From the NCBI RefSeq assembly GCF_013373865.1, contig NC_050472.1, positions 25,713,138-25,777,137 on the forward strand: DNA of 64,000 nt. Direction: 5' to 3'. Positions 38,001 to 49,100 of the stretch are shown piece after piece. A program made the translations under genes and the position numbers. The DNA comes from Monomorium pharaonis (Eukaryota > Arthropoda > Insecta > Hymenoptera > Formicidae). The notes below the pieces were generated by a model. It worked only from the letters and a program-made list of their open reading frames with translations. It made no database searches and was not told where the DNA came from. Numbering within the stretch: the first letter of the stretch is position 1; each line of letters begins with the position of its first letter.

Positions 38001-39971
38001 CATAATTTTAGAAATTTGAAACTAATCTGAAATGGCGAGTAGGAGATCCAACGTTAGAGAGAAAAAAAAATCTGTTGCAGAAGAACCTTATAATAAGAAA
38101 AGAAGCTCCTTTGAAAAAAATTTGTCTTTATCAAGTAACAAAGCGGTATTGTTCCTCTGAAATCCTGTAATGATAAAAGTCAGTTTTCCTTAACAAACTG
38201 TTAAACGACCGTGCTCACGAAAAGGGTCGCAACTGACGATCGATAGACGGACAAAAGCAGATGTCAACGGCGATTCGTACGTATGAACGACGTACGACTC
38301 ATAAATGTTGCAGTCGCGTAGGGAAACGCGCGAAGGGTTAATCCGAGGGTCCACTCGCATAATGGTATTAATGTCGTGCCAGTGCTCATGGTAGAACAGT
38401 AAGGTAGAACCGTGCAATCATCGACACGCGAGAGTGCGTCCTGTTACCGTCGACGATAAGAACTACAATCGCGACCAACCAGGCTGATCAGGCCGACAAC
38501 TCGCTGGTTTCCATTCGCGAGCTAACAAAACAGCGAGCGTGCTGCAGTTGAAATTATTCGAATCGCCGAACTGCTCCGTTTTCCTCACGGGAAATTCCCG
38601 AAACCCGGTTACTTGCGTCAGCATGGAATTTGGTTTGGGACGGCCTTAATTCACTGCGTAAAATTGCCGGCTCTCGGTAATGGAACGTGGAGAGGGATAC
38701 TCAGACACGTAAAAGTAGGGCTGATTTTATTTCCACGGGAATCCCACGATCAATTGATTCGATTGTCCGAAAATCCAGTTCTCGTAGCGCTCTTTCCTAG
38801 GAAGTACCTATTGTCTCGATTATTATAAAACTGCAATAGCATGCGGGAAATTATTGTATCCGACTACAAGGAAAACGTAAATAAATGGAACAATAGATCT
38901 CTCTTACAATCCTGGAATATTTTATTTGCAAATACATTTGCAGAATTATGGATCGCGTCGGTTTAAATAAAATTTTATAATTTTTAATATTATATGTAAT
39001 CAGTATTATACATAATCGCTTTAATTCAAGTCTCTGGCAGTAAATCGGTTTTTTATCGATATGCAATTAGCGTTGCGCAAATCTTTCTAAGCGCAGATTG
39101 TTACTGAAACACGTATGCTTGCACATGTTTGTATTTATTTATATCCATAGCTACATACGTATTCTGGATGGGTAAGCTTCTAGTCGCTGAATTTCAAGGC
39201 ACGCTCTGAAACGTACCCAGCACACGTATGAAAGTGCAATAAAGAAAAGTGGCGTTCGTGCTCAGTCCGAATGCGCCGAGCTGAGCCGAGCCGGGCCGCA
39301 ACGCGCCGCGGTGCGCGTACTCGTTCTCGAGGAATTTATTTTCGATCATGGTGGCCATTGCTGATTAGCGCGACAATGGCAGCTTTGTTCTACGATTAAC
39401 GACGTTTTCTCCAATTCCACCCATTTCGTGTACCCTTCCCGGTTTCCGATAATCGTACACTAGAATCCGGATAAGATTTAAAGAGCCATTCTCGGGAACT
39501 TACGATGGCTCTTAACTATATGTAACGGTTTTCATTAAATTTTAAACCGTAGTACCTACGGGAGACGTGTGCGATACTTGTTGTTACAAGATTCAGCTAT
39601 TTACGATTGCCGTTTCCGGTATAAAACGTAACGATGTATTGCGCTGTCTTAAAGCCCGGCGAAGGGCCGTCTCGCTTCTTTCTTCTTTTTTTTTTTTATC
39701 ATCGCGAGTAAGAACGTCCACTCTCTTTCATCGACGTACTTGGTTTCGCGAAACGATGTATCACACGCATTGTGAGATTATCTGCCTGTTAAGATCTCTC
39801 AAGAGGTGTAGCTGAGCGAGAAAAAAAGTAAGAGCGAAATTGTAGCGGATATGACAGAATTTTCTTTAACGTTCTTGCAAGGCAAAGAAGAGCACAAAGG
39901 GGAGTAGGGGGTAACGTCTCGTTTTCGCCGGAGATATCTAGATAAAACTAGTTTTTTACGTAATTAGAGTC
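32761..39971. other. Single-copy spacer, no supported gene
   Basis: Mixed composition. There is a CT microsatellite at 35,031-35,080 and short degenerate taaataagc repeats at about 36,459-36,499. Frames of up to 113 codons occur on both strands, overlapping, without domains or trustworthy splice pairs. The segment is best read as intergenic or intronic. Confidence 0.5.
35031..35080. repeat. (CT)n microsatellite
   Basis: About 25 uninterrupted units. Confidence 0.96.
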
Positions 39972-39991
39972 TCTCGAGCGGGCGCTCGAGA
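39972..39991. repeat. 9-bp perfect inverted repeat
   Basis: tctcgagcg and cgctcgaga are exact reverse complements separated by gg. The GC-rich short arms stand in otherwise mixed DNA. Confidence 0.7.
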
Positions 39992-41840
39992 CCGTTGATA
40001 AAGAATCGTTTGATAGAGAATCACCTCCTCGCGCATAGAACAGAATACTTAAGGTGAAGCTGACTATCACTTTTGATCCTTTATCCGCGCAATTACACTC
40101 ACCCGATACCTCGCGTGTTACTTTCTGAAATAATGAAGCTAGCCAGGCGAATCTTTCCTGGGGGAATGCGGCTTGCTTTTCTCCGGTTTCTACGCCTGAA
40201 AACGTCGAAATGGAACGCGGAATTAGATAGTGTAAACCTCCGACGATTCCGCAGATACGCGAAACGAGGAATGCGATTGTTCTCGACGTTGTTTGCGGAC
40301 GCCAATGTCTATCACTATTGTGGCTCGTTCAGTATTTTACGGAATAATGAAAATATTTTCCCTCGATGCGATTAACCGTTGTACATTTTTCTATTTTAAC
40401 TCAACAAATTGCTTCAACTAAATGCCGATAACTTTCGCGTAGCCGTGTACAGGCGCGGGAATGTCGGGCACGCTATTGCGCACATTAATCGTACGAGAAC
40501 TTCGTTATTTAGATCGTTATTTATTGTTCTTTTTATTCCTTTCGAAAGAACGAGGAGGGGGAGCGGCGAAAAAATCGTTACGGCGTAAAGTTTCACGGGA
40601 TGAGCCATCAGCGAATTTTATTTCGCATAGCGATGATCGATGCGCTCAATATAAACGAGGTAATGACAAAGTATTTATCACGGGAAGCGAGAGAGAAAGA
40701 GCGCTTCTTGTGAACACTAGCGTGAGATAGTTTTAGTTGCGTCTTGATAAGCCTGATGATAACCAAGCGGATTCGCGCACGTATATGTAATTACGCTGCG
40801 GCTGGGGTGTGCGCGCGTGAGAGTGCTCCTTACGCTCCGTATACACGCGCAATCTGAAGCGTATACGCGTGTCTACGCCGATATTGGTTTCACCTTAAAC
40901 TGTACCCCCAAAGTGTCGGGAAATTTAATCAGGAAGATTGCCTTTACGTAGATACGATAGCGCGCGCTACCTCTGTGATCCTCCTTTCTTGAGCGGCAAA
41001 ACGCCCGCATCACAGATTCTCATAAAGTCTCATTGTGCTTGTTTTCGTGGTTATACACGTTACACGTTACAAATATACACGTTAAATATACGAAATCTAA
41101 TTACGATGATTTAACACGTGTTTAAAAGATTTCCAGCCCGACGACTACTACGATTATTTTTCTTGGAAAAATTTATTGCGTATTTTCTGTTGCAAATAGC
41201 ATTTGTTAAGATGGAATTTTGGATTAATTAGTGATGGAAAATTATTTATTACAAATTTTCATGCAACTTTTAATATTAACAACTTATTAAGCCTCAAGTT
41301 ATAATCCAAGCAAAGTTGACATGTAATTTTAGTTGAAATAAGAATAAGATACCTATTGCATTCTCGAAGCTTAATTTCTTTTTCAAAACTCTTCATTTGC
41401 GATTACTTATAACTTAAGCGCCATGAACTGTTGACATTTCTGTTTAAAAAAGGAAAGATTGTAAATGGAAAAAGTAATTGGTAAATAGAAGGTTGCGCTC
41501 GATTTGTAAGATTTTCTATTTTATCTTCTATTATTTATAAAATATGTATTTGCATAACATTTTGTCATTCAAAGTAAATTTCATTACACCTAAATTACAT
41601 ATTTAAATTTCTCTCTATGCTTATTAATATTTAATAGCTTTTTTGACAATTATATTGAAGGAAATTTTTGCGAGGAAAGAAGCTTGACTGTGCATGACGC
41701 GCACACACAAACACACACACATACACAAGTTCTTCGAAAAGCGCACCCATGAGGTCTATCCGGCGTTCTATCGCGCGGTTTCTCCCGAGATATTTCTCGC
41801 GGTCGATTCAGCGATAAAGCGCCTGTCGGAAGGAGAGCGA
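39992..41840. other. Single-copy spacer, no supported gene
   Basis: A plus-strand frame at 40,073-40,375 (100 codons) is rich in Arg, Phe and Leu and has no recognisable domain. A minus-strand donor-like gtgagtg at about 40,095 ends an overlapping minus frame. Neither is convincing. The part at 41,100-41,690 is AT-rich, followed by a CA-rich repeat at 41,701-41,726. Confidence 0.5.
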
Positions 41841-41862
41841 AGCCGCGTCGAAGGCGGGTGTT

Positions 41863-42026
41863 GATTGGCCGCCAATCGCAAAGCGCAGCGGAAAACCTCG
41901 AAGCTCGCAGGTTGGTACGCGGTCGGAGGCTGGTCGTGGATTAAAGGCTTTTCTTTCGAATTTCACGTCAGTCAGCTTCACGCCCGGGATAATCCCGGGA
42001 GCTGTATTCGCGGCGCGTATATAAAA
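41863..42026 (+). promoter_or_regulatory. Promoter-like cluster: paired CCAAT motifs, Inr, palindrome, TATA box
   Basis: gattggccgccaatc (41,863-41,877) is an inverted pair of CCAAT motifs. An attaaagg at 41,940-41,947 lies 30 bp before the A of TCAGT (41,968-41,972), the arthropod Inr, so spacing is right although the TATA match is weak. Just after it, cccgggataatcccggg (41,983-41,999) is an inverted repeat of 8-bp arms around one A and contains TAATCCC, the core bound by Otx/Bicoid-type homeodomains. A strong TATATAAAA follows at 42,018-42,026 and could serve a second start. No coding exon can be tied to it. Confidence 0.35.
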
Positions 42027-42165
42027 TAAAGATCCGCCACGTCTGTCGGACCGCGTTTCGCTTAATAACGCTTAATAAACGGCGACCGATCTGACATGAC
42101 GCTTTTCTCTGCGATTTTCTCTCGCACCCCTTTTTCTTTGCAGAACTTTTCGTCTCTCTCTTTCT

Positions 42166-42225
<60 letters not shown>
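42166..42225. repeat. Poly-C run and (CT)n microsatellite
   Basis: Nine C at 42,166-42,174 run directly into about 25 CT units. Frames through it on the minus strand are Arg/Glu low complexity and not genes. Confidence 0.95.
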
Positions 42226-42229
<4 letters not shown>

Positions 42230-45200
42230 TTCTCCGGAAGCTTTTATACGGCATTGAAACGGATTACACTCTTTTACGCGCGTTTGGCACGTGGGACAGG
42301 GGTTGGATGTGGAGACTGATAGACTTGCTTGAAAAACGAGAGAAAACAAGCTCTACTACCGAGGGGAATGGGACTGTTGGAAAAGAGCGTATTTACCGCA
42401 CAGTTTGATAGAGATTCGGAACAAATACTGATGGGGGAACGCATATGAGAATTCCCAAGTTTCTATTATAAGCACATTCGCAAATCGTATTTATTTTATT
42501 TTTAGTTAAGTCTGATTCAACATTTGGGGATGTTGTAGGGGAGAGGGGCAATTTTAACTTGATTGAATGAAATACAGTAGACTAAAGTATTCCTTCATGA
42601 AATTATCGGCATGTAATAATTAAATTAATTGCAATTATATTTAAAAGTTCGATATATAAAAATACAGCGAAATTGATTTGCGCATAACTGCTTTCGTGAG
42701 TTACAAGTTTCAAAGTTTACGAGGAGTTTTGCCTTCCCTGCCTGATCGAGAACAGCGGACTGGAGTCGTTTACTTCGGTGGAATTTGCTTGGTAATTAAT
42801 TAATGTAACGAAGAAATAGCTACTATCGAAAAACAGTTTGGTTTTCCATGAGCGATTGAAAGAGAATTCCTTACCATACCAACTCCACAATTTTTTATTA
42901 TTAAAAATTATAATGACATTTTATTGTAAATGGCCATGAATATCGCAAATATGTCAAATGAAACTTATAATGATATTTTAATAGCGTGAGAAATAATTAA
43001 TGCAGATCTTAGGTAACTTAAATATGTTTAAATGTGAAAAATGGGACGAGAATCAGACAGACGTTTAACGCTTAATATATACTTAATAAGATTTGAGTCC
43101 GTAAATTTTTTATTTACGTCTATCACGAATATCACAATAGTTCAATATTCTGCGATAAATAACGACGAAGAAAATAAACAGCGAAGCTACTCGATCGCAA
43201 ATTTTGTCTTCATTTTTATCGCATTGGACTCGATTTTTTTGCCCGTATATTTGTTCGCTACCCTTGTTATGTCGATAGAAGTGCTATCGGGCGTAACCGT
43301 CTATCGATCAACACGAGAGCTTTACCCTCCTTCGACAAACTCAGACGCGACTTTTGACAACTTTATCCCCCACCCTTTCGCATCCTAGTGGAGCGCAAGC
43401 GAAATCCTTGGATCAAAACGGCTGGAGCTACTCAGTCCCACCATTCCCTTTCCTTTCCTGGAACATGAAGGTATTCCTCGCCAAACCAAACTACGCGATG
43501 GTCCGTGTTGAACTAAACCGCAAGCCGTCGACCAATTATACGGGACCCTAATAATTTAACTACGTGTCGTTGGCCTGCCTAGATTTAGCCATGATAACAC
43601 TAGTGTGCAGGGTCATTGTATGCGGCCAAACCGTCGACTGCAAAGGGGGTTGCCTCGCGCCCGCCGATCCCCATGGGAATATTTTATGGTAACGTTATGG
43701 CTTGCTAATAATAGGTTACCATCATATTTTAGAGCTGTTAATCACACAAGTCGGTACCGTCGCGTGAAACCGCGGACATGTAATATCGGTTTGACTGCAT
43801 CAAAACAAGCTCACGCACGCGAAGAAATATAATTGGAAACTGATGATCTACGATCGTCAAAGCATTCGCCCGACATTCGTTTAGTTTTCGATTTCTATAG
43901 ATTTGAAAGATTGTGTTGCGAAAATTTGAATAATGCGCTATTGACCAAAGAAGATTTTGAGATAGTTTCTCTTTAATAAAACTACTTTTTAAAATAGAGA
44001 GTAGGCTAAGTTATGCGTTACATCAAAGCAATTCTTCTCTAATTTCTAAAAGCGAGTTTGAAAAAACGTTCGCTGTAAGTGTAAAGTATATCTATGGTAT
44101 AATTTAAAACTGAGAGACACGTTTATTTTTGTTAAGTTTTACAAAGGGGCGCACTTGCTCAGAGTACGGCAATTTATTCACGATGTACTTACACGAAGTG
44201 CCTCTATCGACTTCGTCGAGGAGATTTACAAGTAAGTACCTAATATTCGTCTTTAAAGTTACTCGACTTAACGTTCCCATACAATACTATTAGCCGTCTC
44301 ATTCGGTCGCCCCGTCCCGGGAGTCGCGATTATTGGATCAGTAAGTTTTATTGCTTCCTAAACAATTCTCGAGACGCTTAACGAACCAATAAACGTTATG
44401 GGTCTGATAACTGTCTCGTACAGTGCCTCGGCATTAGCGGCGCTGCGCGCGTTAACGGGTAAAGCAAAGTTTCGTCGTACTTTGTAAAGCGCGTCGGGAA
44501 ACTTTTTCTCCCTTGCGGCTTAACACCTCACGGATTTGTCGTCGTGCTCGTTGTTATTACAGCGCGCGGCCGATATGTGCCGTTATGGAGCGCTTTCCAA
44601 CTAATGTTCAAGATACAGGGGAACTCTCCGCTACACCGAAACTTTCTAACTGCATTAACTCAACCGTACGTGCGCCCCATTCCTTGGCAGATCGTACTTG
44701 TAACCTCCTATTTCGTCCCGGATTGATTACGGCTCTGACGCAGCGATTGCATTAATGACGAACTTTAATGGCGCGCAGACCGAAAGCGTAGCGGCGTGTT
44801 TGTCCTTTGATTTCATTTACGATGTACAGAAACGTCACGAGTTCTCTTCCTGCTTGCCTTCATCTCTACGAGCGCTTTGATTAATATTTATTCGAAGTCG
44901 ATCTTTCCTTGGAAAAAATTTGATTGGATGTTTGTGACTTTTAAAGTTGCAAATTTTAATATTATTGCTACTAATTTTAAAAATTTTAAATCATTTTGTA
45001 AATAAAATCAGTTAAGTTTGTAATTAAATGTGAGAGGAAAATCAAATTATGAGATTATAAATGTAAGTCACAATCCCCTATTTGCGTTTTCGATATTCAG
45101 AAACATTTTTGCTAAGACGTTTTTATGTTGAAAATAAATTTATTCCGAAGTTTTTATTCTTTTGTAAAGAAAATGCGGTAGAAGTTGGGACATATCGTAG

Positions 45201-46137
45201 AAATCGATGCCGTGACATTTTTAGAAAGTAATGTTGGTGAAGTGCTGCAAAACGATCTTCCAATAATTTTCCTTTCCAAAGTTACGTGGGTGGCTTAGAT
45301 ATTAAAAAGTACCCCCTTTTATCGTTGAACTCCTGTCTCCTTCGACTTCATCGATCATCGATTATGATGTGAGTATTCGTGATGGAACTTCATCTCGGCG
45401 TTTCTATCAGGGGAGTTAAAAGGTCGAGACGGAGATTAGGGTAGAGAACACACTTCCATTGTATTCGTCCTCTGTTCTCCTCATGTCTTTAATCCTTGTT
45501 TCTTCACATTTTTTTAACTCTCTTCCCCCCCCCCCTCTCTCTCTCGTCGAAGAGGATTTCTACTTTATTCTTGATTCGGTTTTCATTAATTTTATTTTAC
45601 TCCCGCGCCCTATAGGAACAGAAGCAAAAAATATCTGGCAGTCTTTTTTTTTTTTACGCTCAAAACGATGGATTTTGTGACGCTTGTATTTTCTTTCTCT
45701 TGTTTTGCTAATTTTTTTTGTGTGGGTTCTTTTTTTAATTTGACCGAGCGTGTCGCGCGACAGAAGGTCGGAACTATTCCATCGATCCACGTACGGAAAA
45801 TCTACCGATACCTAATTGACACGGTCTGTATACAGATACCAATAGTTTTCGAAACACGTGCGCGCTATATGGCCGTACGTGGAATGTTGCCACTGTTCGA
45901 CGTAGTGTCAGTGGTGCGAGTAAATACTTACATTCCTTTCGCTCCGCAGTCTATAGGATAACAATACACCGGGGAACTGTTTTACGGCATTGTAAGTAGA
46001 CTCGCGTGGCATCCTGTAACTGTACATTTCCATACTCTCTACCTGACCGCCGCCGCCCGTCCTCCTTTCCCGCGAATACACCTGGCTTCGGTACCGTAGG
46101 GTCCTCGTGCGGCTTTATATTTTGCTCTCTTCACGCG
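42226..46137. other. Single-copy spacer, no supported gene
   Basis: Frames reach 115 codons (43,041-43,388 plus) without domains. An 8-bp inverted repeat (atggtaac/gttaccat) lies at 43,686-43,722, and a run of 11 C followed by CT repeats at 45,525-45,544. Intron or intergenic DNA. Confidence 0.5.
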
Positions 46138-46145
46138 TGACGTCA
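46138..46145. promoter_or_regulatory. Perfect CRE palindrome TGACGTCA
   Basis: A full consensus cAMP-response element, about 20 bp downstream of an AT-rich ctttatatttt motif, in CpG-rich sequence. An 8-mer is expected about once per 65 kb by chance, so on its own it is weak evidence. Confidence 0.3.
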
Positions 46146-49100
46146 TCACCAAAATACGTGAGCGGCGTTAGGAATTGCGAGGCAACACGTACAGAACCGC
46201 GGAGACGAGCGGAGGCTTCAACTACCGCGGCGGGAACTATCCTTAACCCATGAAGAGTTCTCATTCCAAATGAAACAGCAGCCTGATCTTCTCCGTCAAA
46301 ATAGTCGCTATTCTTTTACGCATATGTTTGCGTTAGAAAAACGATATTTAGCTCCTTCCCTTCCTTCCTCCTTTTCTCTATTTTTTTCTCTCTGCTTATC
46401 GTTGTACGCGAACATCGATGTCGATCTTTGCCGATCGGATGTACATAGATATCTCATCGACTACCGGCGTCACGGTTCGACAGTACGTTTCAAAGTATGA
46501 AACAAATATTACAAAAGGACTTGATCTCGAAACACTAGCGCGAAAAATGTCGGCTATATAAAAGAGAAATAGAGAGAGGAAGAGATCCATGAAATTTCGG
46601 AGAACGAGACGGAAGGAGAGAATATCAAGTTGGGCTCGTACCTGTTCCATCTAGAATTCAACGCGATTCGACGGAAAAGAAAAAAAAAGAAGAGAGGGAG
46701 GAGGGGGGAAAAAGGAAAACCGTAATAGGAGGAAGCGACGGAAGCGAAGCCCGAGGGAAACGGATGGGTTTTAATATCGCGGGCTCGACGGAGCCCGACG
46801 GCGATAGTTATAACGGCGGCGCACGCGGACTTGCTAAGCCTTACAGATTGTGGGTTCGAGACTCGACCGAGTAAATCATGGCGTCACACGGTGTGCCATC
46901 AGTTTGCGCTTTAGGATGTGCCAGAGCCCAGCTGCCAAGCTACCCTAGCGGATCATCCCCGTGGGATTAGCGATACTTCAATAAACTCTCCCGTACCTTC
47001 CCGACCTGAACGAGCCGCGTCGTGCGCGCGAGTTCGATCCATATTCTCTCTCTCTCTCTCTCTCTCTCCCCCTCTCTCTCTCTCTTTCTTTCTTTCTCTT
47101 TCTCTTGCTACTTGATACTAACAGAAGCGAGGGTAGCACAAGTTCGTGAACGCGAGCGCGCGAACTGCATTTAAGCGCAATAGGATTTAGCGGGGGTTAA
47201 ACGATTATCCAGCGGTAACCGTTTAAACAGCGGCCCGGTCAAACGAGCCGACAGCTACTCCGCTATTCTTTGAGCTCGCGTTTCATATGTATCCGACGAT
47301 GGTGGTGGTGATGACGATGCTGCTATTGTAGGAATCCACAGGGAGGACGATTTCCGCGATGGAGGGTACGTCCGCCATTAGCGCCATTTCCGCCGTTAGT
47401 TAAAACTCTCCGGGATAAGAGATCTGACCTAGTTACCAATGCGCGCGTAACTGGGACTTGCCGAGATCCGAGTCTGTCATTACTTATGTATGGAAAGAAG
47501 CAGCGGGGAAAAGAAAAATGGAGCGCGAGTCGAGCGGTAAAGGTCGTGAGTCTTGCAAATGAAACTAATATTCGCGCTGACAGGGTCGATAAAAGGTGCA
47601 CGAGGAGGCGCCAACAAGAGGAAGATGGGAAGATAAAGAGAGAGAGAGAGAGAGAGAGAGCCGCTTCTTCGGGCCCGACGCTGAAACTCACGAAGGAGTT
47701 TAGGTTTTTATACAATAGATTTAACCTGATCCCCGTGCTCGACCGTTTCGGAGAGGATGTGAGCGAAGAAAGAATATCTATTTCAGAGAGATATTCCTCC
47801 GACCTTTCGGGGTTACCCACTTGCCCGCTATCTTCCCTGTATTCTTTCTTACGCGCCACCTCCTCCTCGTCTCGCAACTCCTCCGTCCTTCTCTCCCGTG
47901 CCTCGTGGCCCGTTGTTCGTGCGCATAACCGCGAAGAAAGTATTTTTCGATACCGTCAGGCCGGCGACGCGACAGGGACCCGCCGGTTATTTCAATCACC
48001 ATAAAAATAGTTCGTTCTATTTTTATAGTCGCATCTACGCCATGCTATTCTAGGGATTTGTCCTCCTCTCTACTAACCCGTTTTTTTTTCTTGCACGGAA
48101 ATCGTTTTTCTCCGTGCACGCGCGTCAATGTCGCGTGACCCGCGCGGCCCCGAAACACCGGAATCACGGTCTCGAGCACTGAACGAGCATCCCCCGGCTG
48201 CCGCATGCGCTCGCTACTGCGAGGCACATTCGTCTTAGGAGCTTAATTAAAATTTATATTTTTACAAGGCGGGTTTATTAAACAGCCGAGACGTAGCCGC
48301 GCCGCGCTATCTCTCCTTCTTCTTGCCGTTCCGCACCGTCACACCCCTTTCCGCCGTTCGTTCCTCCGCCCTCTCCTCCTCCCTCTTCCAGTTCTACGGT
48401 TTCCCGCTTTCTCTGCTTTGCAAAGTCTAGGTAGGGATTTAACATGACTGACGGGCTGGGATCAACCAAATCAGCGTGCACGTATGTAGGTATGCCGCGG
48501 ATTAAATCCTCCGCAAAGTTAACCTGATGTACGGAAGAACGAGCAGCCGTTTTGTTCGCGCCGGGGAATAATAACGAGTGTACTTACGGCCCTTGTGTTT
48601 TTGGTTACACAGCCCTCCCGCAGTGTAATTATTCCATTCTGGAATTTCGGTAAAGAATGTAACGCCGCCGGCTCTCGGCGCAGGGAGTCGCGACGTTGCA
48701 GCGCAGGGAGAATTTCCTAAATTTACCGAGTCGCGTATAAAATTAGCTCTCGCGATGTACGGTCGAGCTAGGATACGAGAGATAGCCAGCAGTCAAAGCC
48801 ACGTGGATATTTGTCTTGCGGAGGGCGCAACCGGTGCAGGTTTACATAGGTGCATAACGTTAGCCGGTTTACCGGTATAAACGCTGCATATACATCCGCA
48901 TTGCTCGGCTGAATCGCCACGTACTCAACGTTAACCTCGCGTGACGAATATCATAAACTGTAACCGTGGTGGTGCGTGGTGCGTAATGCGGAAAATGTTC
49001 TAAGATCTTACGGAGGGTTCTGCTACGTGCGTGCACTCTCTCTCTCTCTCTCTCTCTCTCTCGCGTACATATTTCCGCATATGCAAACGAATCAATGGCA

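Noticed and set aside
40073..40375. 100-codon plus-strand frame with protein-like start
   Set aside because: It is dominated by Arg and Leu, has no splice sites that fit, and an opposite-strand frame overlaps it.
46830..46880. tRNA-like B-box (gggttcgagactc)
   Set aside because: The bases around the loop do not form a five-pair T stem, and no acceptor or anticodon stem could be built.
47323..47877. Longest open frame in the window, 184 codons, minus strand
   Set aside because: It crosses a GA microsatellite read as Ser-Leu repeats, lies in stop-poor GC-rich DNA, overlaps a 172-codon frame on the other strand and shows no domain.
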